10,849 bases of DNA from Chlamydiia bacterium. GTDB taxonomy: Bacteria > Chlamydiota > Chlamydiia > Chlamydiales > JACKPQ01. Positions 4,564-10,849 of the stretch are shown one piece after another (the first letter of the stretch is position 1; every line of letters begins with the position of its first letter). The stretch is from the NCBI GenBank assembly GCA_030433395.1, contig JAUILX010000021.1, forward strand, positions 1-10,849. The letters run 5' to 3'. The notes beneath the pieces are model-generated. The model was given only the letters and a program-made list of their open reading frames with translations. It had not been told where the DNA came from and did not search any database. The position numbers and the translations under genes were made by a program.

Positions 4564-6357
4564 ATGCATAGAAGAACAAAAATGATCTGTACGATTGGGC
4601 CAGCAGTGAGCTCGTTTGAGAAGATGCTGGCATTGATCGACGCTGGCATGAATGTAGCACGCCTTAATTTTTCTCATGGGGCGCATCCAGATCATCAAAA
4701 GAGCATCGACAGTCTGAAGAAAGCAAGAGAGATGAAAGGTTTGCCATTGGCTATCATGCTTGACACTAAGGGGCCTGAAGTGCGCATAGGCAAAATGTCT
4801 GAAGGCGGCGTTAAGCTTAAAGCTGGGCAAAAAGTTAAACTCGTTAAAGAGGGAGTAGGCAATGAAGAGCAGCTTCCTTTAACTCCATCTCACATTGTTG
4901 ATGATTTAGAAGTTGGTGTGCTCGTCCTGATAGACGATGGCTACGTTGAATCAAAGGTGGTCGAAAAAGGTGACGATTACGTTGTTATTGAGATTGAAAA
5001 TGACGGAGTGGTTTCATCATCAAAAGGAGTCAACATCCCTCATGTTGATTTAAGCCTGCCATCGCTTACTGAAAAAGATATTGCAGACATTACATTTGGC
5101 GCTAAAAATGATGTCGATCTTATTGCAGCTTCTTTTGTGAGGACAGCAGACGATGTACTCGCAATTAAAAGCTTGCTTAGGCAACTTGGTAAGCCTGAAA
5201 TTTTGATCATTGCTAAGATTGAAAGTGCTATGGGCGTAAGTAACTTTGACAGTATTTTACAAGTAGCTGATGGCATCATGGTTGCTCGCGGTGATCTAGG
5301 CGTTGAGGTGCCACTAACAACGGTGCCCATGCTGCAGAAAATGATGATTAAAAAATGCTATTCATCTGCAAAAGCCTGCATCACAGCCACGCAGATGCTT
5401 GAGTCGATGATTCATAACCCGCGACCAACGCGTGCTGAAGTCTCTGATGTTGCTAACGCGATCTACGATAGCACCTCAGCTGTAATGCTATCAGGAGAAA
5501 CAGCCATTGGTAAGTATCCCATCGAATCGGCTCGAATGATGCACAGCATTGTTGTGCAGGCAGAGCATGATTTTGATTATGAGTCATTTTTCACCCACGA
5601 CATCCACCATGAATTTAACGACATTTCATCATCTGTTGCTCTAGCTGCCGTTAAAACCTCTTATAGCGCAGAGGCCAAAGCTCTATTTACTTTCACAAGC
5701 TCTGGATACACTGCCAGAGTGATGTCTCGGTTTCGACCAAGAAGCCCCATCATAGCTCTGACATCGAATCCTAAAACCTATCAACAGCTTGCTGTAAACT
5801 GGGGCGTTGTTCCAGCACTAACTAAAAGGTCTAAAGATGTAAAAGATGCCTTTGTGCATGCAAGTTGCTTTGCAATTTCCCATAATAAAGCCCAGTACGG
5901 TGATTTAGTTGTTGTGACAGCTGGTTCTTCTTTCGGAATTACGGGTACAACTAACACAATGATTGTGCGTCACATTGGCGATGTTTTAGTGCGCGGCCAT
6001 ACCGGACAAGGAGAAAGGATTTATGGCGAAATTGCCATTGTTTTAACCAAAGATGAATCAGTAGATACTCAGGGAAAAATTGCAGTTATTACGTGCTGTG
6101 AAAGGGCAACACTTGAGAAGCTAAAAGGAGCTAAAGGGATTGTATTGCAAAACAATATTGATGATGAAGGGTCTAAAGGCCGACTTGAAACATTTGCCGC
6201 TAAAAACAAGGTCTCATATATTACCCGCGCAGACGGGGCAACATCGCTTCTTAAAGATGGCCAGTCAGTGACTCTCGATCCAGCCCGCGGTCTTGTTTTC
6301 AAAGGCTCAATTCCATCTGACGATGAGATCGTCGCTCGCGTTTGTCAGCGCAGTTAA
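4564..6357 (+). CDS. pyk: Pyruvate kinase with extra C-terminal domain
   Basis: Last ATP-yielding step of glycolysis: phosphoenolpyruvate plus ADP to pyruvate plus ATP, in the cytoplasm. It has 597 residues, longer than the 470-residue short form. Catalytic motifs: NVARLNFSHG at 30-39 (Arg-33), DTKGPEVRIG at 67-76, active-site KIES with Lys-218 and Glu-220, ARGDLGVE with Asp-244, and ITATQMLESM with Thr-276. The B domain spans about 72-165 and the allosteric C domain about 340-470. Residues about 480-583 form the extra domain found in Bacillus-type enzymes, ending DGQSVTLDPARGLVFKG, but its usual TSHAA segment is not present. The start keeps KMICTIGPA at the N-terminus; no ribosome site is seen. 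The stop overlaps that of the convergent gene. Confidence 0.97.
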   Translation: MHRRTKMICTIGPAVSSFEKMLALIDAGMNVARLNFSHGAHPDHQKSIDSLKKAREMKGLPLAIMLDTKGPEVRIGKMSEGGVKLKAGQKVKLVKEGVGNEEQLPLTPSHIVDDLEVGVLVLIDDGYVESKVVEKGDDYVVIEIENDGVVSSSKGVNIPHVDLSLPSLTEKDIADITFGAKNDVDLIAASFVRTADDVLAIKSLLRQLGKPEILIIAKIESAMGVSNFDSILQVADGIMVARGDLGVEVPLTTVPMLQKMMIKKCYSSAKACITATQMLESMIHNPRPTRAEVSDVANAIYDSTSAVMLSGETAIGKYPIESARMMHSIVVQAEHDFDYESFFTHDIHHEFNDISSSVALAAVKTSYSAEAKALFTFTSSGYTARVMSRFRPRSPIIALTSNPKTYQQLAVNWGVVPALTKRSKDVKDAFVHASCFAISHNKAQYGDLVVVTAGSSFGITGTTNTMIVRHIGDVLVRGHTGQGERIYGEIAIVLTKDESVDTQGKIAVITCCERATLEKLKGAKGIVLQNNIDDEGSKGRLETFAAKNKVSYITRADGATSLLKDGQSVTLDPARGLVFKGSIPSDDEIVARVCQRS

Positions 6358-6854
6358 AAGCTGTCGCGAGACCCAAAGCGCAAAAAAACATTTGCAGGGC
6401 TGTCAGGCGATAAATCAGAGTCATATTGATGCTGTTTCGTTGATAGTTTCTTTTCTCCAGATCTATTTTGAGGTGCATGTGGTTTGTTATTTGTCCTCCA
6501 AGAGGGTGTAAGCTCTTGGTTTTTTATCCCCATTGCGCAGAGAGCTTTAATGTACAAAGGCTGAGGATAAGGATCTAGGCTTCCTTCTTCAGGTTGTGAA
6601 TTAGGCTCAATATCGGACTCCCAAGCAACAAGCAATTGGCGAGGTGATTCAGGGTCGTCCTCTATTTCAACATCGCTATATTTTGATGTATGTATGAGAT
6701 CTGGTGGTGGGGAGTTCTGTTTTTCGATATCCAAATCTTGAGAGGGTTCACATTCATCATCAGAGAATTTGTCAACTTCCGTTTCAGGCTCAGTTGTTGA
6801 ATAATCTTCTGCTGTGTAAACTGAACCAACTCTGTCTGAACCGATCGCTGTCAT
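6354..6854 (-). CDS. Acidic low-complexity hypothetical protein
   Basis: I do not recognise this 166-residue protein. Residues 1-95 are rich in Asp, Glu, Ser and Pro (for example KFSDDECEPSQDLDIEK), with no signal peptide or membrane segment; residues about 110-145 turn basic and polar (NNKPHAPQNRSGEKKLS). It should be largely disordered. Small acidic proteins of this kind are common among type III secreted effectors in this phylum, but no specific family is claimed. The ATG at 6852-6854 is preferred to the longer frame start because GGAG lies 7 nt upstream. A promoter lies just upstream. Its stop TAA shares a TTAA with the pyruvate kinase stop, so the two transcripts collide tail to tail without a visible terminator. 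The good expression signals support a real gene. Confidence 0.65.
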   Translation of the reverse strand: MTAIGSDRVGSVYTAEDYSTTEPETEVDKFSDDECEPSQDLDIEKQNSPPPDLIHTSKYSDVEIEDDPESPRQLLVAWESDIEPNSQPEEGSLDPYPQPLYIKALCAMGIKNQELTPSWRTNNKPHAPQNRSGEKKLSTKQHQYDSDLSPDSPANVFLRFGSRDSF

Positions 6855-6883
6855 ACTCTTACTCCAAATCAATTGAGAGTATC

Positions 6884-6912
6884 ATAGTAAGAAAAAATTA
6901 AATATGAGTCAA
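6884..6912 (-). promoter_or_regulatory. Candidate housekeeping-type promoter for the acidic protein gene
   Basis: On the minus strand TTGACT (6907-6912) and TACTAT (6884-6889) are separated by 17 nt. They match the sigma-70 class consensus at 5 of 6 and 4 of 6 bases. An overlapping TATGAT at 6881-6886 would give 20 nt. Confidence 0.5.
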
Positions 6913-6949
6913 TGGGCAATTTTTTCTTTCCTAGAAATCAGTGCATGTC

Positions 6950-6963
6950 CTAGAATATTCTAG
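6950..6963. promoter_or_regulatory. 14-bp perfect palindrome at the start of the membrane protein gene
   Basis: CTAGAATATTCTAG is a perfect palindrome ending one base before the ATG at 6965. It contains TAGAAT (6951-6956), a 5-of-6 match to the -10 consensus, 8 nt before that ATG. It may be an operator covering a promoter, or a chance AT-rich palindrome. Confidence 0.35.
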
Positions 6964-6964
6964 T

Positions 6965-7378
6965 ATGGAACATGTTAAAAAAATTAAAAAGCAATGGCTA
7001 GTAGCTTTGCTGTTTTTCTATGGCGTTATGCCGTTGGGTGCTTTGTGCGGATGTCTATATTTGATGCTTAAAGAGAATTTGGATCCCATATTATTTCTTA
7101 TCATATCAATAGGCGTGCTTATTTCATTAGCCATGGGATATGGCTTATACCGGTGCTCGTATCTAAAAAAAGGAACAAAATTCTTAAATGTTGTGACGGC
7201 GGTTTATTTTGTCCAATCGGTATTAATGCTTGTCGGAAGAAGCATTGATATTTGGTGGTATGCAAGGTTATTTATCGGAGGAGTCTTGTGTGCATGGTGG
7301 TGTGTGACTAGCTTTCGCCTTATAAAGATGAATAAGCAGACGACAAAGCAAAAATATAGATCTCAGGTACATGCTTAA
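6965..7378 (+). CDS. Small four-helix membrane protein, unknown function
   Basis: A 137-residue inner-membrane protein that I do not recognise. After a basic start (MEHVKKIKKQ) there are hydrophobic segments at about 11-34, 41-63, 74-92 and 98-119, then a basic polar tail (KMNKQTTKQKYRSQ). This fits four helices with both ends in the cytoplasm by the positive-inside rule. The start could also be a GTG at 6941, which adds eight residues; I chose ATG 6965 because the added residues are unremarkable and a -10-like site lies 8 nt before it. Neither start has a Shine-Dalgarno. It faces the RsmE operon tail to tail with 23 nt between stops and no clear terminator. Confidence 0.65.
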   Translation: MEHVKKIKKQWLVALLFFYGVMPLGALCGCLYLMLKENLDPILFLIISIGVLISLAMGYGLYRCSYLKKGTKFLNVVTAVYFVQSVLMLVGRSIDIWWYARLFIGGVLCAWWCVTSFRLIKMNKQTTKQKYRSQVHA

Positions 7379-7401
7379 AGTGAGTTTTGAAGAATTAATG
7401 G

Positions 7402-8061
7402 TCAAGAGCGGCAAATGAAGCTGCAGGCGACGATGGCTGCGGTTTCTGAGCGCAGTGTTAAAGAATGGAGTGTGACTGGCTTAGCTTGCAGCTGTTTTTC
7501 TTCATGGGCGCTCCAGCCGGCTTCTGGACCAATGTAAAGCCCCTTTACATTGGTGCTGAGAAGGTGAGGAGGATTGCCTTTGAGCGTTGCATAGGCGGCA
7601 TCTTTTAAAAGAGGTATTTTTGAGTGGATGTGAATTGTCGGCAGGTAAAGGCGTCCACATTGCTTTGTCGCTGCAATGATGATGTTGTGTAGGCGCAGTA
7701 GGTTGTTATCTGATAGGTGATCACGCTCTGATTTTTCTGCAGGAAATAGATGAAAGTCTGTGATTCCAAGTTCTGTGCATTTTTCAATGACAAGTTCTAG
7801 TTTTGGTTGCTTGATGAGGCTTTGAGCTAAAGTTGTTTCGGATGGAGGATTGTGGTGTTGTTTTTTAGAAAGGGCGATTTGAGCGCTTTTCTTATCAATG
7901 GTTAGAACAGTGCCCAGGGCTAGGGATCCCTTGCCATCGATGAGCTCAAGGGTGGTGCCTTCGTGGGCGCGCATGACTTTAAAAAGGTGGGAGTGCTCAT
8001 CACCTGTGAGGGTGATTTGTAAGGGTGATAGGTCTGGGTGATAGAAGCGGTTATGGGGCAC
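7402..8061 (-). CDS. rsmE: 16S rRNA (uracil-1498-N3)-methyltransferase RsmE
   Basis: Methylates N3 of U1498 in the decoding region of 16S rRNA using S-adenosylmethionine, in the cytoplasm. It has 219 residues, a little short against about 243 in E. coli. The N-terminal PUA-like part shows GDEHSHLFKVMRAHEG at 20-35. The SPOUT methyltransferase part carries IEKCTELGITDFHLF at 92-106, the QCGR motif at 134-137, and the trefoil-knot cofactor site YIGPEAGWSAHEE at 176-188 with LRSETAAI at 203-210, where families usually have GPEGG and RTETA. The GTG start overlaps the acyltransferase end by 11 nt. It is last in the minus-strand operon. Confidence 0.92.
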   Translation of the reverse strand: MPHNRFYHPDLSPLQITLTGDEHSHLFKVMRAHEGTTLELIDGKGSLALGTVLTIDKKSAQIALSKKQHHNPPSETTLAQSLIKQPKLELVIEKCTELGITDFHLFPAEKSERDHLSDNNLLRLHNIIIAATKQCGRLYLPTIHIHSKIPLLKDAAYATLKGNPPHLLSTNVKGLYIGPEAGWSAHEEKQLQAKPVTLHSLTLRSETAAIVACSFICRS

Positions 8062-9268
8062 GACAGACAGCCTTGGTTAAGATGTCGGAGAGATTATCTT
8101 GTGGACGTCTGTGGGCTGCAAGAGCTCGCAGATCGTCAAGTGTGAGCACTTCGTATGCTGCAAGATGCGTGTAATGGCTTTTTGCTTTAGGCGTATTTGC
8201 TAAGTCGTAAACGAGCTTAAATCGATAATCACTAATGAGGCGCTTATGTGATAGGATTTCGGCCTCGCGGATGCTAATTTGCGGCGCTAGATCAGGAGGT
8301 GCAATGATAGTCATGTGGGCTCTGGGATAGATCGTGCGAAAGGTTTTTAGATGGGGCAAATGGTCTGGGCTGCTTACAATCACGAGAAAAGGATCTTTAC
8401 GAAAGCGGTAGTAGACATTGTGGGGCGTTTCTTGCTTCCATCGGTTGTGTTGCCAGAGCCACTGGCCTGGATGTTTTGCAATGCTCTTCTCAAGGTGCCC
8501 AAGAGCTGCATCCATAAGAGCTGAGGTATCTTGATTAGGATCGATTGGTTCGGAATAGCGAATAGTGTAGCGGCCTTTATGTCGAACGATCGTTGCTGTT
8601 ATGAGAGGCGCCCCAGTACGCTGTGCAAGCAAAGCAGGTGCTGTTGTAGTAAAGGCCCTGGTGCCGAAAAAGGGATAGGAATAAGAGCTCTCTGGCATGC
8701 CTTGATCTCCGACTATTCCTAAAAACTTTCCTTTTCGCAAGGCTCGTAGGCCTTCTTTTAAAGCATTTTTTGGTTCGATGATGGTGCCACCTTGTGATTG
8801 CCGTATTTTTTTGACCCAGTTGTAGAGAATGGGATTTTTAATAGGGCGGCCAATAGCAACTCCTGGCATACGCGAGGTGCCTTCGATAAATAGCAATTCC
8901 CAATTCGCTTGATGCCCACAAAAGAAGATGACGCCTTGACCTTGATCGATATAACTTTGTGCAAGTTCAGGATTTTCACAGGTGACAAGACGGTGGATGT
9001 TTTTTTCCGAAGCTAGTTTTGGGTATTCAAGACAAGTGATGCAAAGATTTTGGAATGATTCTTTTGCAAGCTTGCGGATTTGGGGGTTGGTGAGCTTGAG
9101 GGTTTTAGCAAGAGCTAGATTTGAAAGGGCGCGCTTGCGAAAGTGAGGAATGCAGTGGTAGAGAATGAGTCCAAGTCCGTTTCCCAAAGTGTGAATGGCT
9201 TGGTAGGGAAGAAAACGCAAGGGAAAGGTGAAAAAGAAAATAGCATAGGCAGATAGATAGTGTTTCAC
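8051..9268 (-). CDS. Lipid A biosynthesis acyltransferase (HtrB/LpxL-like) with C-terminal extension
   Basis: Adds a late acyl chain to lipid A at the inner membrane's cytoplasmic face. An N-terminal membrane anchor covers about residues 3-20. The HX4E catalytic motif is HQANWE with His-119 and Glu-124; GDQG at 187-190, YPFFG at 198-202 and GAPLITATIVRH at 219-230 are also typical, as is the closing WLWQHNRWK at 270-278. The family is normally about 300 residues; this protein has 405, and residues about 290-405 form an extension with a hydrophobic beta-like strand (PFLVIVSSPDHLPHL) and a charged tail. I recall chlamydial HtrB proteins being similarly long, but its role is unknown. The GTG start overlaps the glycosyltransferase stop within GTGA, so translation is probably coupled. 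Confidence 0.9.
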   Translation of the reverse strand: MKHYLSAYAIFFFTFPLRFLPYQAIHTLGNGLGLILYHCIPHFRKRALSNLALAKTLKLTNPQIRKLAKESFQNLCITCLEYPKLASEKNIHRLVTCENPELAQSYIDQGQGVIFFCGHQANWELLFIEGTSRMPGVAIGRPIKNPILYNWVKKIRQSQGGTIIEPKNALKEGLRALRKGKFLGIVGDQGMPESSYSYPFFGTRAFTTTAPALLAQRTGAPLITATIVRHKGRYTIRYSEPIDPNQDTSALMDAALGHLEKSIAKHPGQWLWQHNRWKQETPHNVYYRFRKDPFLVIVSSPDHLPHLKTFRTIYPRAHMTIIAPPDLAPQISIREAEILSHKRLISDYRFKLVYDLANTPKAKSHYTHLAAYEVLTLDDLRALAAHRRPQDNLSDILTKAVCRAP

Positions 9269-10203
9269 GTTGTTGTAAGAACCTCTGCATAGGTTTTGAA
9301 CTGGTTTGAAAAATCAAGGTGTTTAACAGAGTTGCGGATAGCGCTAGGATCCCACCGCGTTTGCATACATTGATCTAGATCTGAGACTAGATCGGTTATA
9401 ACGATGCCATTTGTAGCATTAATGACTTCAGAGCCGCCATTTGTGTGGGTTGTTACAACTGGCAAACCCATTGCTAAGGCTTCTACAGTGACGTTTGCAA
9501 ATGGGTCATAAAGAGTTGGCAGAACTAGGGCGTGTGCACGCTGATAATAAGGCAGAGCATTGGTGTGGCCAGTAAAGGTCACTCGATTTTCAAGTCCATG
9601 CCTCTTTGCAAGTTTTTGATAGTAGGCTAAATGGCGGTCATAACCGATAACAGTTAACTGCCATGGAACAGATTTGCGGTTAACAAGCGCTAAAATAAGT
9701 TGGCGTAGCCCCTTTCTACGAAAATCTTGTCCAACAAAGAGAAAATGAAAGAGATCGTCTTTCATCGAAGAATTGAAAGCTGATTGCATCTCAGCCCATT
9801 CAACACCATTGTGAATAGTGGTGATTTTAGCTGGGTCATAGTTATAGAACTGAACAAATTCTTGCTTGACCATATCAGAGTTAGTGATAATGTGCCGTAA
9901 GGAGGGATAAGCGATCATCGTTTTTTCAAACTGGAGTAACTTTTGGTGGCGTGGCATAAGAGCTGAAAGAGGGCGCTTGCGATGTTGAAGGTAGGCCGCA
10001 TGAACGCCATTGCCGGCTCTATGATGTGTCTGTTTAAGTGTGCGGTCAATGCCCAAAATGACATCAAATTCGGAAGGATTTTCAACGTGTGTCAACAATG
10101 TAACTTGGCATCCACGAACTTTTAGAGCATCTGCAAGACGATTTGTCTGTTTTTCTAATCCACCAACTGCTGAAAAGTTTTGTTTAACTAGGGCGATTCG
10201 CAT
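9265..10203 (-). CDS. GT4 glycosyltransferase, WaaG-like
   Basis: Probably transfers a sugar from a nucleotide donor to the lipopolysaccharide core at the inner membrane. Its 312 residues are short against about 374 for WaaG, mainly in the N-terminal half. Visible parts: the N-terminal Rossmann strand MRIALVKQNF with GGLEKQTNRLADAL at 14-27, ITNSDMVKQEF at 106-116, HNGVE at 131-135, FVGQDFRRKGL at 156-166, and the donor site PTLYDPFANVTVEALAMG at 229-246. The EX7E motif reads D-X7-E (Asp-233, Glu-241), a conservative change. It overlaps the upstream gene by 16 nt and the acyltransferase by 4 nt, so sugar and acyl modification of the same molecule is the natural reading. The acceptor cannot be told from sequence. 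Confidence 0.85.
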   Translation of the reverse strand: MRIALVKQNFSAVGGLEKQTNRLADALKVRGCQVTLLTHVENPSEFDVILGIDRTLKQTHHRAGNGVHAAYLQHRKRPLSALMPRHQKLLQFEKTMIAYPSLRHIITNSDMVKQEFVQFYNYDPAKITTIHNGVEWAEMQSAFNSSMKDDLFHFLFVGQDFRRKGLRQLILALVNRKSVPWQLTVIGYDRHLAYYQKLAKRHGLENRVTFTGHTNALPYYQRAHALVLPTLYDPFANVTVEALAMGLPVVTTHTNGGSEVINATNGIVITDLVSDLDQCMQTRWDPSAIRNSVKHLDFSNQFKTYAEVLTTT

Positions 10204-10849
10204 TTTTTACTGGGGTCTGTAATGATAATTTGAGATCCTTTACGGGCGATGAATAGCTCAAGGGGTTTGTCATTTTCTGTATATAACTCAATGCGGCTGA
10301 CATAGCTTCTGAATCGATTGCGCAAATACTCTTCGCGTACTTGAGGAAGAATCTTGGAAAGCTCTGGATTGTGCACGTCTGTAAGACAAAGATCGACATA
10401 GGCATTTTCCAGTTTTTTTGCATTAGCAATTTGAATTGACCAAGGCATCGACCTGCCCTCTTCAACAGGCGTAGTAAGAACAACGATTTCTAGGTAGTCT
10501 TTAACAATATCGATGAAATCTTTGCTAACACCTTTTGCAAAAACAGGTTTTGCTAAAATTTTAGTTCCATTTTTAACGACAACCATATCGTTTGTACTCA
10601 GGCGCGCTTTGCTAGGGTTTAATTGGTCAGCAGTACGAGGTAAAAAGAAAAGGTCAATTGGAACGGGTGTTGAGATTGGGATTGCATCCGTTCTTAGGAA
10701 CTCAATACGCAAATATTTTGCGTTAGCATCATCAATAGCAATAGGCTCATCTGATAGCTCAGGAATATAGACTTCTTTCCAGTTATTACTTACAGAATAA
10801 GTGATGACATCTTTGTTTTTGCCTTCAATTGCTAGTAAGTCTGCTCTGG
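10188..10849 (-). CDS. Unrecognised protein, C-terminal 219 residues (gene runs off the right edge)
   Basis: The minus-strand frame is open from the window edge to a TAG at 10188-10190. A TTG at 10710-10712 is a possible start but the frame continues through it without a stop, so the true start lies outside. I do not recognise the product. It is beta-rich and soluble-looking, with no membrane segment in view. A stretch such as NWKEVYIPEL followed by YLRIEFLRT recalls jelly-roll or discoidin-type carbohydrate-binding folds, a loose resemblance only. Later parts are mixed (DFIDIVKDYLEIVVLTTPV, then the basic stretch REEYLRNRFRSYVSRIELY). It overlaps the glycosyltransferase start by 16 nt and so heads or joins the envelope operon. 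Confidence 0.7.
   Translation of the reverse strand, partial: RADLLAIEGKNKDVITYSVSNNWKEVYIPELSDEPIAIDDANAKYLRIEFLRTDAIPISTPVPIDLFFLPRTADQLNPSKARLSTNDMVVVKNGTKILAKPVFAKGVSKDFIDIVKDYLEIVVLTTPVEEGRSMPWSIQIANAKKLENAYVDLCLTDVHNPELSKILPQVREEYLRNRFRSYVSRIELYTENDKPLELFIARKGSQIIITDPSKKCESP

Noticed and set aside
5040..5330. Minus-strand open frame of 96 codons within pyruvate kinase
   Set aside because: It is antisense to catalytic motifs of pyruvate kinase and has no ribosome site or recognisable sequence.
6855..6872. Longer start for the acidic protein (six extra codons)
   Set aside because: The internal ATG at 6852-6854 has GGAG at 7 nt, whereas the upstream start lies almost at the predicted transcription start.
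9328..9340. GAGTTGCGGAT, an 11-bp match to the outer terminal repeat
   Set aside because: It lies within well-conserved glycosyltransferase coding sequence, has no partner repeat nearby and stops matching after 11 bp; likely chance.
10710..10712. TTG as the start of the right-edge gene
   Set aside because: The frame stays open upstream to the window edge and no ribosome site precedes this TTG, so the gene more likely starts outside.

Overview
The window looks like a chromosomal segment of a member of the phylum Chlamydiae, more likely an environmental (amoeba-associated) lineage than Chlamydia proper. The grounds are indirect: a pyruvate kinase gene close to an HtrB/LpxL-type lipid A acyltransferase, a three-gene polar amino acid ABC importer, an acidic low-complexity protein resembling secreted effectors, and a broken gene resembling a chlamydial Ser-hydrolase-like family (DUF687-like, recognised from memory). 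The phylum call is inference. No rRNA, tRNA, CRISPR array or replication origin was seen.

Layout. Positions 1-193 hold an unresolved gene edge. Positions 194-2276 (minus) are an ABC importer operon read as binding protein, permease, ATPase, with each junction overlapping. Positions 2277-2462 are its upstream region and contain two strong hairpins. Positions 2463-4512 (plus) are a broken alpha/beta-hydrolase-like gene. It is interrupted by a nested mobile element: a 165-bp MITE-like element with perfect 21-bp terminal inverted repeats, itself invaded by a 1189-bp IS4-family insertion sequence with 21/22-matching terminal repeats and a 9-bp target duplication. Removing both in silico restores an uninterrupted frame across the junction.

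Positions 4564-6357 (plus) are a full pyruvate kinase with the extra C-terminal domain. Its stop codon shares a single TTAA with the stop of a convergent acidic hypothetical gene (6354-6854, minus) that has a good Shine-Dalgarno and promoter. Positions 6965-7378 (plus) are a four-helix membrane protein. Positions 7402-10849 (minus) are a tightly overlapping operon: an unknown protein cut by the window edge, a WaaG-like GT4 glycosyltransferase, an HtrB/LpxL-like acyltransferase with a C-terminal extension, and RsmE. The middle pair suggests lipopolysaccharide assembly at the inner membrane.

The main discovery is the nested MITE/IS structure, which gives a readable order of events: gene decay or MITE entry, then IS entry into the MITE. 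Secondary points are a glutamine in place of the switch histidine of the importer ATPase, a 52-codon open frame running past that ATPase's stop, and two plus-strand genes whose -10-like hexamers sit exactly 8 nt before their start codons, suggesting leaderless mRNAs.
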